Origin: Candidatus Zixiibacteriota bacterium
Lineage (GTDB): Bacteria; Zixibacteria; MSB-5A5; GN15; FEB-12
Direction: 5' to 3'
Length of the DNA: 46,929 bases
NCBI GenBank assembly: GCA_020346225.1
Contig: CP070777.1
Coordinates: forward strand, 2,442,547 to 2,489,475
Below, piece after piece: positions 35,920-44,315 of this stretch (the first letter of the stretch is position 1; each line of letters starts with the position of its first letter). The notes beneath the pieces were generated by a model. The model was not told where the DNA came from. It saw only the letters and a list, made by a program, of their open reading frames with translations, and made no database searches. Both the position numbers and the translations under genes were made by a program.

Positions 35920-36093
35920 ATATCTAAGCCCTAAAGCTACGAAAAACAATCTCCCGGCGCAAGTTTTTTGGGGCAAAAAATCGCGTTCCGAAGGTGCCCG
36001 GGCACCCCTTTTTGACGCAAGTAACTTTCTGAAGCCAAAACGCTTACTCCGTGTCGTTGGCCGTCTGCCCTCGAACCTCTCCTGGGATGATTA

Positions 36094-36121
36094 AACCGGC
36101 GGAGCCGGAGCCCCGCCGGTT
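36094..36121 (-). terminator. GC-rich hairpin after paralogue 3
   Basis: 9-bp perfect arms AACCGGCGG (36094-36102) and CCGCCGGTT (36113-36121) with a 10-nt loop, 46 bp after the stop of paralogue 3. On the minus strand it is followed by TTTAATC, a weak T-tract. Confidence 0.55.
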
Positions 36122-36167
36122 ACACCCCATGAGCTCGGATTATGCTGCCGCCCTGCGGCTCGTAAAT

Positions 36168-38762
36168 CTACATTATGACTACCAGTTTGCCTATCTGCGC
36201 GTCACCGTCCTCCGTTTCCACTACCCAGTAGTAGATACCGGATGCCACCATCTGGGTGTTTCTCGTGATGAGATTCCACTGGTCATGGGTCGATTCCGGA
36301 TCGAGGGGATCCCGGTCATGCTCCAGCACCCGAATCAGATCACCGTCGAGCGTGTATATGCTGATGGTGCACCGGGGCGGCAGGTTGGCAAAGTGCACAG
36401 TACGGACGCGGTCATCGGGGCGGTCGGAATCCAGGCGGCCTTCATAGCCGTCGGTTCGGTAATCGCCGTCGACTCGATAAGGGTTCGGATACACATAGAC
36501 CTTAAGACCCTCGCCGGCCACCTGCGCCGCCGAGGCCAGGGGATAAACCGCCTGGGCCGCAGTCGACGGATTCGATTCGAGTGACTGCAGCCCGGATTCC
36601 GGAGAGCCGAAGTCGAACGCCGTTACACTTATCTGCCACTCAACGGTCGGCAGAAGATCACCGACTATCAACTCATACTCGAAGTATTTCAGGTAACCCT
36701 CTGGCGTGAGCTCGCTTGCGTCAACGGAATCTACGTCAAAAGACGACGGGAACGGCTGGTCCGGGTAGACCTTTTGAATATCGGTTGTGACCCCGAACTC
36801 ACTGGCGTTGAAATCCTGGGGCTCGAAATAGAAGATCGAGTCTGGGAATCCAGGGAGCGTATATGGTGAGCTGTACGGGTGGTCAAGAGGATGGAAGGTC
36901 GTGCCGTACAACTCCTGCAGCTGTTGTAGCGTGAATGGTGTTTCCAGCAATTCGTAGCCGGCTTCAGGGAGAAGGTCGGGATTGTAGACGTACTTGTTGA
37001 AGTCCTCGATGTCGTACGAAGCCACCAGGCTGAAACTCGACTCCCGGTCGTCCCGCCCAATGTAGATGCGGTAACCCTCGAAATCCCTCATCCGGGAGAA
37101 GACATCCTGCGAAGTCTCCGTCCTGGTGCCGTTAAATCGAACCCGAACCGCTCCCACCTCCGGTTCCAGCCAGACGTACGGAGCCGGCGGAGGAGAAGCG
37201 CCCTTGAAATCCGGTACCCCGTCACCTTTGTACCAGATCGAATCGCATTGGGTTTCGGCCTCGTCAAAGCAGCATTCTCTAGCCTCGCCGAAATCACCGT
37301 CGTCATCCGTGTCAACCCCGGGATTGTCATATACGCGGGAGGCCCAGGTTGAATTGAGAGCAAGATCCGAGAAATCCAGGCCCGCATAATACTGATCCGG
37401 GCTGGCGGGCAGATTACCGGCATTCTGGGGATCGCGATGAAAGTCTTCGCCGGCTATGTAGGCGAATGAGATCGGCAGCCGGTCTCCCGGCTCGATGTCA
37501 AAGGGACCGAAAGAAAGCAGGTATCTGGTGTCGAAGCCGTCGGCCAGATTATTCTTGACGTCCTCCGACTGACTGGGGTACATCCACAGTTCGTCCGTCG
37601 GCTGGATAGCGGCAGTATATATCTGGTCGTAGTCAAACTCCATGTTTCGGAGCATGTAGTACTTGTTGCGGTCACCCTCCGGCGTGCCCAGACCGCCGGT
37701 ACCGAAATCGCGAAAGTCCTCGGCCCAGCGTCCCGTGCCCTCGCGCTCGCGCGGTCCGAAATCGGCATCGGAGGTCATGTTCGATATCCACCAGTTGAAA
37801 GATACATCCAGCTTGTCGCCCGGCGTGCGTACTATCCTCATCGCCGTAACGTCAGGACAGGACTGGTCGGTGTAGGTGCCTCCAACCGGGTCGCCGTCGT
37901 TATCGGCGATCCAGGCCAGATTGACCGTGTCGAGAAAATCGCAGGTGTTCTGATAATTGCTCACGAATGTTTCCCTGAAACCGCAGATGTCATCGGTGTG
38001 ATAGTCCGGCGTGGCTTCCCAGCCCACATCGCTGTCGTTGTAGAACCCCATGTACACGTTCTCGAGGGTTGTCTGGCCGATGTTCTTTATCTCGAAGTCA
38101 AAAAGAATGAAATCTTCGGCGTACGCATACGACCAGGCGAACGACCGCTGGGTAACCTCTATGTTGAGTGGCCGGTGCAGTTCACCCTGCCAGGAATTCT
38201 GGTCCACGTACGGCATGGTATCGGCGTACGTGGCGATAAAATCCTCCTCGGATACCGCTCCCTGATACAGAGAGGGGTTCTCGGGAAACCGCAGCGACCG
38301 ATACACCATGTCGCCCCACGGCGGCTCGTCCGGCGAGAATTCTTCCCCGTCGCTGCTCCACCCGTCGGCTCCCGTCGACACCAGAGTGTCGCGCCCGACT
38401 ACGGCTCCAATCCAGAAGCACACGGCATAGGCATAGTAGACTCGTGAGTTCTTGGGATACTCCAGCGGCGGGTTGAACAATCCGGAAATACAGTCAACGG
38501 GGTCGGCCCAGGCCTGAATCGTTGCCGCCAGAACGCCGGTGTTGCTCACCGCCAGGACTATCTTGCCGACCCGGTGAGCCACGGTGCAGTACGACGGTGC
38601 CGCCGAAAGCTGCCCCGCCGTCGTTTGATCTTTCCCGTCTTTGGTGAAGGCCGTACGGGCCGTGCTCGCGGCCGCGAGCATAAGGCAGAACAATACCGCC
38701 AGAACGATAACTCTTAATGCTGAAACCCTCCTATCCCTTCCAATCCACGTTTGAGAATTCAC
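36168..38762 (-). CDS. Large exported protein, tandem paralogue 3
   Basis: An 864-residue protein from a GTG start; no in-frame ATG precedes the signal peptide (residues 1-36, hydrophobic core VIVLAVLFCLMLAAAS). Landmarks: AHRVGKIVLAVSNTG (62-76), WIGAVVGRDTLVSTGADGW (117-135), NIEVTQRSFAWSYAYAEDF (200-218), the FNWWISN stretch (322-328), SFGPFDIEPGDRLPISFAY (417-435), acidic loop GVDTDDDGDFG (482-492), CC at 497-498 and C506, GASPPPAP (521-528), FnIII-like core from 534 to about 740 interrupted by roughly 110 residues, and a C-terminal FlgD-Ig/type IX-like domain (755-864) ending KLVVIM. The signal peptide and aromatic, acidic composition suit an exported surface protein. Function is unknown. 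Confidence 0.86.
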   Translation of the reverse strand: MNSQTWIGRDRRVSALRVIVLAVLFCLMLAAASTARTAFTKDGKDQTTAGQLSAAPSYCTVAHRVGKIVLAVSNTGVLAATIQAWADPVDCISGLFNPPLEYPKNSRVYYAYAVCFWIGAVVGRDTLVSTGADGWSSDGEEFSPDEPPWGDMVYRSLRFPENPSLYQGAVSEEDFIATYADTMPYVDQNSWQGELHRPLNIEVTQRSFAWSYAYAEDFILFDFEIKNIGQTTLENVYMGFYNDSDVGWEATPDYHTDDICGFRETFVSNYQNTCDFLDTVNLAWIADNDGDPVGGTYTDQSCPDVTAMRIVRTPGDKLDVSFNWWISNMTSDADFGPREREGTGRWAEDFRDFGTGGLGTPEGDRNKYYMLRNMEFDYDQIYTAAIQPTDELWMYPSQSEDVKNNLADGFDTRYLLSFGPFDIEPGDRLPISFAYIAGEDFHRDPQNAGNLPASPDQYYAGLDFSDLALNSTWASRVYDNPGVDTDDDGDFGEARECCFDEAETQCDSIWYKGDGVPDFKGASPPPAPYVWLEPEVGAVRVRFNGTRTETSQDVFSRMRDFEGYRIYIGRDDRESSFSLVASYDIEDFNKYVYNPDLLPEAGYELLETPFTLQQLQELYGTTFHPLDHPYSSPYTLPGFPDSIFYFEPQDFNASEFGVTTDIQKVYPDQPFPSSFDVDSVDASELTPEGYLKYFEYELIVGDLLPTVEWQISVTAFDFGSPESGLQSLESNPSTAAQAVYPLASAAQVAGEGLKVYVYPNPYRVDGDYRTDGYEGRLDSDRPDDRVRTVHFANLPPRCTISIYTLDGDLIRVLEHDRDPLDPESTHDQWNLITRNTQMVASGIYYWVVETEDGDAQIGKLVVIM

Positions 38763-38906
38763 TCCATTGACGGTTCAACACCCAGAATGGTTGAAGGCCA
38801 TATCTGGATATTTTTTGCGACCGGAGGATTTTGACCGACTGACAGCCCCCATCGGGCAAAGAGGAAAAGAGGATAAAATAACCCTTGCTTGCCGCGCCGA
38901 CAGCGG

Positions 38907-41498
38907 TTACATGATGATAACCAGCTTGCCGATCTGGGTTTCGAGGCCGTCGGCATCAACCACCCAGTAATAGAGTCCGGAGGCCACGGCCTGAGTGTTG
39001 CGCGTGATCAGATTCCACTCATCGTGCGACGCCATCGGGTCGGCGGGATCCACATCGTGCTCGATCTCCCGAATCAGGTCGCCGTCGAGAGAGTAAATGC
39101 TTATGGTGCACCGGGGCGGAAGGTTGGCAAAATGAACGGCCCGCACCCGGTTGTCCGGGCGATCCATTTCGGAGCGGCCTTCCAGTCCCTCGTCGCGGTA
39201 ATCGGCGTCAATGCGATACGGGTTGGGATAGACGTACACTTTCAGATCGCCGCTCGATACCGCCTCGGCCGAGTTATTGGGATAGGCCGCTTTGGCTCCA
39301 ACCGATACCGAGCTTTCCAGCGCCTCCAGACCGGCCTTGGGTGAGCCGAAATCGAAAGCGGTCACGTTGATCCAGTACGGTACCGTCGGAAGCAGGTCTT
39401 CCACCACGAACTCGTATTCGAAATACTTCAGCCGCCCGTCTTCGGTCAGCTCGTCGGCCGCCACCGAGTCGGGATTGAGAGATGAAGGATACGGCTGGTC
39501 GGGATAGGTGCGGCGGATGGGAGTCACCGTGCCGTATTCGGCGGCGTTGAAGTCCTGCGGCGCGAAATAGAAAATCGAGTCCGCGAATCCCGGCAGGAAA
39601 AACGGCTGGCTCTGCGGGTAATCAAGCGGGTGAAACGCCATGTCGCCACAGGAATCACCGTACAGGCAGCGCAGCGAGTCGAGGGTGTAGGGAACATCGA
39701 GCAGCTCGAAACCTTCCTCGACCCAGACATACTTGTTGTAATCCTCCTTGTCGTAGGAGGCCATCAGACTGAAGCTGGTCTCCCGGTCGTCCCGACCGCA
39801 GTAGATGCGATATCCTTCAAAGTCACTGATGCCCGAGAAGATGTCCTTGGTCGTTTCGGAGCGAATGCCGTTTATTCGAACGCGGATGCCGCCCACATGA
39901 GGTTCGAGCCAGAAATCGGGCGGCGGCGGGGGCGAGGCACCCCGGAAATCGGGGATACCGTCTCCCTCGTACCAGATCATTTCGCACAGGTTCGGGTCAT
40001 AGTCCTCTATCAAGACCGTGTCCAAAAGGTCTTCCAGGCTGTAGCCGATCGAGTCACAGCAACACAACCGCACTTTTCCGGCATAACCGTCCCCGTCGGT
40101 ATCGATTCCCGGATTGTCATATACTCGCCCGGCCCAGGCGGCGTTAAGAGCCATATCCGAGAAATCGATGTTGGCGTAGAAGGCATGGGGGTTGTGGGGG
40201 AGATTGCCGATGTTACCCGGGTCCCTGTGGAAATTCTCTCCGGCGACGTAGGCGAAGGAAATCGGCAATTTCTCGCCCGGGTCGATGTTGAACGGTCCGA
40301 ACGACAGCAGATAGCGGGTGTCGAATCCGTCGGCGAAGTCACCGGCCAGCTCCTGGAGCGGATAAAGCCAGAGGGTATCGGCCGGCCCGATCGAGGCCGT
40401 GTAAATCTGGTCGTAGTCGAATTCCATATTGCGCAGGAGATAGTACTGGTTGACATCCCCTTCCGGTGTGCCCAGACCGCCCGTCCTGAAATCCCGGAAA
40501 TCTTCCTGCAGGCGGCCTGCGCCGGCCCGCTCCCGGGGGCCGAAATCCAGCACCGATGAGGTATTGCTGATCCACCAGTTGAAGGAAACATCCAGCGAAT
40601 CCGCCGGCGTTCGCACGATTCGAGAACCGGTCACATGACGGACCGACATGTCGGTGAAGGCCCCGCCGTCCGGGTCGCCGTCGTTGTCCGCGATCCAGGC
40701 GATGTTGACGGTATCATAAAACTCGCAACCCTCGTACTCGTGCGGAAAAGCCTCCACGAACCCGCAAATATCGTCGGCGTAGCCGCGAGTACTGTTGTCC
40801 TGGCCAAAGTAGACATCGGCATCAACATAAATGCCCATATATACTTTCTCGAGCCGATTGCTGCCTATATTCTTCACCCTGTAATCAAACAGCACGAAAT
40901 CCTCGGCGTAGGAGTAAGACCAGGCATAAGAGTTCTGGGTAACTTCTATGTTGAGGGGTATATGAGGACGCCCGAAATAGTCCTGTTCGACACCCTCGGT
41001 GATGGTGTCGGTATATACGACAATGTAATCCTCTTCCGAAATCGCCCCCCGCGACAGGTCGTTATCGATGGAGCTGATCGACCTTTTGACGATCTCACCG
41101 AACGGCGCCTCATCAGGATTGAACTCGCGTATCCACGACCAGCCCGTGGCCGCGGTCGAAACCAGCGTGTCGCGACCGACCACGGCTCCAACCCAGAAAG
41201 CCCCGGCAAAGAGATACTTGGTGTTTGAGCCTCTCGGATACTCGCACGAGAGCACCAGTTCGTTGGTAAAGAAGTCGACATTGCTGTTGGCAAAGCCGTT
41301 ACCGAACGTCCCGTTATTGGTCACCGCCAGCACCATCCGCCCGACACGGTGCGCCACCGTCCCGTCGGCGGAGCTTATGGCCGATAAACTTTCATAGGGA
41401 ATCTTTCCATCATCCCGGTTGGCAGCATCTCTGGAAAACACTGAAGCGCACACCAGCAACGATATCGCCGCCGCGGCCAGTTTCGCAGATTTGGTCAT
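38907..41498 (-). CDS. Large exported protein, tandem paralogue 4 (first in the array)
   Basis: An 863-residue member with signal peptide (MTKSAKLAAAAISLLVCASV). It shares the family landmarks: VAHRVGRMVLAVTNNGTFG, WVGAVVGRDTLVSTAATGW, NIEVTQNSYAWSYSYAEDF, the acidic loop GIDTDGDGYAG, and GASPPPPPDFW. The cysteine segment is the longest of the four: CCC, then about 20 extra residues before the partner cysteine (NLCEMIWYEGDG). The C-terminal FlgD-Ig-like domain ends KLVIIM. A GAGAG sequence lies 7 nt before the ATG. It is transcribed first in the array, 215 bp after the subtilase gene and its terminator. Function is unknown. Confidence 0.87.
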   Translation of the reverse strand: MTKSAKLAAAAISLLVCASVFSRDAANRDDGKIPYESLSAISSADGTVAHRVGRMVLAVTNNGTFGNGFANSNVDFFTNELVLSCEYPRGSNTKYLFAGAFWVGAVVGRDTLVSTAATGWSWIREFNPDEAPFGEIVKRSISSIDNDLSRGAISEEDYIVVYTDTITEGVEQDYFGRPHIPLNIEVTQNSYAWSYSYAEDFVLFDYRVKNIGSNRLEKVYMGIYVDADVYFGQDNSTRGYADDICGFVEAFPHEYEGCEFYDTVNIAWIADNDGDPDGGAFTDMSVRHVTGSRIVRTPADSLDVSFNWWISNTSSVLDFGPRERAGAGRLQEDFRDFRTGGLGTPEGDVNQYYLLRNMEFDYDQIYTASIGPADTLWLYPLQELAGDFADGFDTRYLLSFGPFNIDPGEKLPISFAYVAGENFHRDPGNIGNLPHNPHAFYANIDFSDMALNAAWAGRVYDNPGIDTDGDGYAGKVRLCCCDSIGYSLEDLLDTVLIEDYDPNLCEMIWYEGDGIPDFRGASPPPPPDFWLEPHVGGIRVRINGIRSETTKDIFSGISDFEGYRIYCGRDDRETSFSLMASYDKEDYNKYVWVEEGFELLDVPYTLDSLRCLYGDSCGDMAFHPLDYPQSQPFFLPGFADSIFYFAPQDFNAAEYGTVTPIRRTYPDQPYPSSLNPDSVAADELTEDGRLKYFEYEFVVEDLLPTVPYWINVTAFDFGSPKAGLEALESSVSVGAKAAYPNNSAEAVSSGDLKVYVYPNPYRIDADYRDEGLEGRSEMDRPDNRVRAVHFANLPPRCTISIYSLDGDLIREIEHDVDPADPMASHDEWNLITRNTQAVASGLYYWVVDADGLETQIGKLVIIM

Positions 41499-41654
41499 GT
41501 TGAGTCTCTCTTGAGCCTAAAGATACTTTCCGGCTTTAAGACGCCGGATCGCGCGTTGCCGTTTACTGTTTTTATAGCCTTTTGGCACTATCAAAACACT
41601 CAATATATCACCTCGGGCCGCTCTCAGCAAGCCTTTTCATATTAGGGACTTCCA

Positions 41655-41690
41655 ACAAAAAGAAGGCCGGGTGGGATGTTCCACCCGGCC
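41655..41690 (-). terminator. Intrinsic terminator after the subtilase gene
   Basis: Read on the minus strand: GGCCGGGTGG-AACATC-CCACCCGGCC followed by TTCTTTTTG. The 10-bp arms (41665-41674, 41681-41690) are perfect, 23 bp after the stop codon. Confidence 0.88.
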
Positions 41691-41713
41691 CGAATATATT
41701 CACTATCGGAACG

Positions 41714-44059
41714 CTACGGGCAGGCCGGCGGGGGCGGGCCCTCCACCCAGAAGTAATCGACCATGTAAATCAAATCCAGCGTATTAACAGGCTCTTCACC
41801 GTTGATTTCGGCCTCCTCCTCGCACGGCGGGGCCGGACCGCTGGCCCAGAAATAGTCGACCAGATAGGTCAGGTCGAGCAGATCGATCTGACCGCTGTGA
41901 TCAACATCGCCGCGCGCCAGGCAGCAGGACGTGGTGAGACCGATAGAGCCGGCGACCGTGGCGACTTCGTAGTCGAAATACCTCGTCTGATACTCCGGCA
42001 CGTAATCAAGGTAAGGTTCAATCAACAGACCGGCGCTCTGCCCTTCAGTGGCCCACGAGTTGATGGTGAAGTAGATCTTGACTATATCCCCCTGGCCGGG
42101 CGGCAGGTCGTAGGCGTTGGTGGTGGTCGAAGCTATCAACCGGACCGTAAGGCGCCGGTTCCACGGATCGACGTGCAGACAGTCCTGAACGTCGAAATCT
42201 TCCGTGCGGCAACCCAGCGTGGAGATGCTGTCATATGTCATGGGCAGGTCACCCGGATACAACACCGGCAGCTTGATGTAATTCACCGGGAGGGTGTTGT
42301 TGCCGGTTATGACAACCTCAACCTGTTCACCGGGCGCTCCCTGACACTGCGGCGCTTTCACCGTATCGGCCAGCGCTATGATATACTCTTCCCTTGTCAG
42401 TTGACGAATCTCACCGCCGGCGTTCACTTCGAGACTGACATCGAATATACCCGGCTCGTCATAGGTGTGAAAGGGCGACTGAACGTAGGCAAAATCGCCG
42501 TCGCCAAAATCCCAGGTCCAGATATCGACTGCCAGCCCGGATGACCCGGTGAAGTTGACATCGAGCGGAACCCAGCCGCTGGTGGGATCAGCGGTGAAGG
42601 ACACACCATACACCTGTTCGCATGACCCCCCCAGATCAGGCATGGGACCTATTTCTTTGTAGTGAGAAGCCTGCGGCGTGGAATAAGCCGTCAGAAGGTC
42701 CCGCAAATCGGCGTGATCGAAGGTGGTGCCGTAGGTGGCTTTCTGAATCCCCTGAAGAATGGCGCAGGCGCCGACTATGATCGGCGAGGCGCTGGAGGTT
42801 CCGGAGAAGGTGGACGTGTAAAAGTCGTCGGGACCGGAGCCCCACAAGTCGCCGTACCCCAGGGTATAAACATCCCAGGCGCCGAAAGCGTGCACATCAA
42901 CACGCCGGCCGTAATTGGTGAACGAGGCCGGGACATGGTCGGCGGTTGACGCCCCCACCATGATAGCTCCCGAAAACCGGTATTCCGGGTAAAACAGACT
43001 GTCATATATGTAGATGTTGTCGTAATCCTCGTTCCCGTTGGCGGCCGCCTCGACGACTATCTGACCCAGGGCCGAAGCCGTCAGGATGGCCGCAAAAGAG
43101 GCCTCCTCATACTCAACGGCAACGTAGTTGCCGCCGTTCGGGCCGTAAATCTGGAGTTCGATCAGTATTATGTCACCCACGGCCGCGTTGGCCGAAGCCG
43201 TGGCGATGGCGTTTTCGATCGACATGGATCCGACTGAAACCGTGCCCAGGTCGACATTGAAGGCGATTCCCGTCATACCGAAATCGTTGGAGTCGGCGGC
43301 AATCTCACCCAGCACGGCCGTGCCGTGGTTCCACCAGGTTGGGTCATCTATCCTGGCTCCGGCAATATGGAAATCATCGGTGCCGCCGTGCAGGTCCTCG
43401 TGAGTCTGAATCCAGTTTCCTTCGATGTCAATGACCTTGATATTCTCGCCCTTGCCGCCCGGGAAGTCCCAGCCGTAATAGGCATTTATGCCGGTCGGGG
43501 CCGGCTGAAGGTAGTACTGCTGTGATTCCCAGGCCGGAGTGGCTTCGGTCTCCGATACCGACGCTAACACAGGTTTGGAGGATAGATAGGCGATCTCCAC
43601 CAGCTCGTGGCGATTGAGCCGGTCGACCAGTCTCGCCTTATCCGGCGACGACATATCGGCCCTCAGCGCAACCCTGTAAAAGAGGGTCAGTGAGGGAAGC
43701 CGGCTGCCCGAGCGTCTCTGTCCGACCTCACGCATATTTATCAGAACGTCAGGATCCAGGCTGAAGCAGGGCCCGATACCGGTGACTCCATCGATTGAAA
43801 ACAGGGCATCATTGAGACGCGACCAGACAGCATCAGTACTGCCGAATCGACTGTTTTCAAGCGTCGGGGCTTGCGTCCCTTCGTTTAGCTTGAACACGAT
43901 GGCTTCCATGTGCGAGTAGTCGTCGGACGGCGAGTATTCGTTTTTCTGCGGCGGGCTCCACTTGAGTGGATGCCGGTTGCCGCTGTCGGCGGACACAACG
44001 TTGCCTATCAAAAGAAGGGTGAGGATAATTGCAGCAGATACTAACTGGATTTTTGACAT
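41714..44059 (-). CDS. Exported S8 subtilisin-like protease with PKD, cohesin-like and dockerin-like modules
   Basis: A 781-residue exported serine protease. Signal peptide 1-24; a pro-region to about 185; the S8 domain with Asp211 (VIDIEG), His245 (WNHGTAVLG), a putative oxyanion Asn in AANGNED, and Ser422 in FSGTSSASP. A PKD-like domain follows (about 486-563, TWDFGDGDFAYVQSPFHTYD). Residues about 564-706 look like a cohesin-type beta sandwich (APGEQVEVVI opening, GDIVKIYFTI later). The end (711-776) is a doubled dockerin-like repeat: CCLARGDVDHSGQIDLLDL and EINGEEPVNTLDL, each followed by a YxVDYFW helix. Promoter, GAGGGA ribosome-binding site and terminator are all visible, so it is its own transcript. 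Confidence 0.92.
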   Translation of the reverse strand: MSKIQLVSAAIILTLLLIGNVVSADSGNRHPLKWSPPQKNEYSPSDDYSHMEAIVFKLNEGTQAPTLENSRFGSTDAVWSRLNDALFSIDGVTGIGPCFSLDPDVLINMREVGQRRSGSRLPSLTLFYRVALRADMSSPDKARLVDRLNRHELVEIAYLSSKPVLASVSETEATPAWESQQYYLQPAPTGINAYYGWDFPGGKGENIKVIDIEGNWIQTHEDLHGGTDDFHIAGARIDDPTWWNHGTAVLGEIAADSNDFGMTGIAFNVDLGTVSVGSMSIENAIATASANAAVGDIILIELQIYGPNGGNYVAVEYEEASFAAILTASALGQIVVEAAANGNEDYDNIYIYDSLFYPEYRFSGAIMVGASTADHVPASFTNYGRRVDVHAFGAWDVYTLGYGDLWGSGPDDFYTSTFSGTSSASPIIVGACAILQGIQKATYGTTFDHADLRDLLTAYSTPQASHYKEIGPMPDLGGSCEQVYGVSFTADPTSGWVPLDVNFTGSSGLAVDIWTWDFGDGDFAYVQSPFHTYDEPGIFDVSLEVNAGGEIRQLTREEYIIALADTVKAPQCQGAPGEQVEVVITGNNTLPVNYIKLPVLYPGDLPMTYDSISTLGCRTEDFDVQDCLHVDPWNRRLTVRLIASTTTNAYDLPPGQGDIVKIYFTINSWATEGQSAGLLIEPYLDYVPEYQTRYFDYEVATVAGSIGLTTSCCLARGDVDHSGQIDLLDLTYLVDYFWASGPAPPCEEEAEINGEEPVNTLDLIYMVDYFWVEGPPPPACP

Positions 44060-44115
44060 AACAAGTCCCTCAATTATGGAAAGGTAGTTTCCTTCGCAAA
44101 CACATGATCTCTAAT

Positions 44116-44143
44116 AAAATACGCTAAAGTCCAGTTTTAGCAA
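44116..44143 (-). promoter_or_regulatory. Promoter of the subtilase gene
   Basis: On the minus strand: TTGCTA (44143-44138), a 16-bp spacer and TATTTT (44121-44116). The spacer region contains the inverted repeat GCTAAA-N7-TTTAGC, which overlaps both elements and could be an operator. The leader would be about 50 nt and includes GAGGGA 6 nt before the ATG. Confidence 0.5.
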
Positions 44144-44265
44144 GACTGAAAAGTGAACACTTCGGCCGCCTATCTAAGTTATTGCTATACGCCACAATAG
44201 CCTCAAGGGCTGTCCGCTCATACTGGACAGGACGCGTCAACAATGCTGGTTTACGCCGGCCTGGT

Positions 44266-44295
44266 AAAAAAAGAGCCGGCCAAGTGGGCCGGCTC
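44266..44295 (-). terminator. Intrinsic terminator after the M16 pair
   Basis: Read on the minus strand: GAGCCGGCC-CACTT-GGCCGGCTC followed by TTTTTTT. The 9-bp arms (44273-44281, 44287-44295) are perfect, 20 bp after the stop codon. Confidence 0.93.
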
Positions 44296-44315
44296 CTTTT
44301 GAATCCGAGGATAAC

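Larger units (their letters stand above)
35833..36167. other. Non-coding gap between paralogues 2 and 3 with clustered inverted repeats
   Basis: No gene is supported here. Besides the two terminator-like hairpins listed separately, it holds TTTTTTG-GGG-CAAAAAA (35964-35980) and the 14-bp perfect palindrome GGTGCCCGGGCACC (35993-36006), which is followed on the plus strand by a CCTTTTT run. Four self-complementary elements in about 230 bp is dense compared with other gaps in the window. The promoter of paralogue 2 must lie in the part nearest 35833; TATATC 3 nt before its ATG and TATAAA further up are candidates, but neither has a convincing -35. Confidence 0.6.

Noticed and set aside
30655-41498. 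The four paralogues as one gene duplicated by an assembly error
   Set aside because: Their sequences differ throughout, including lengths, cysteine spacers and gap sequences, so they are true separate genes.
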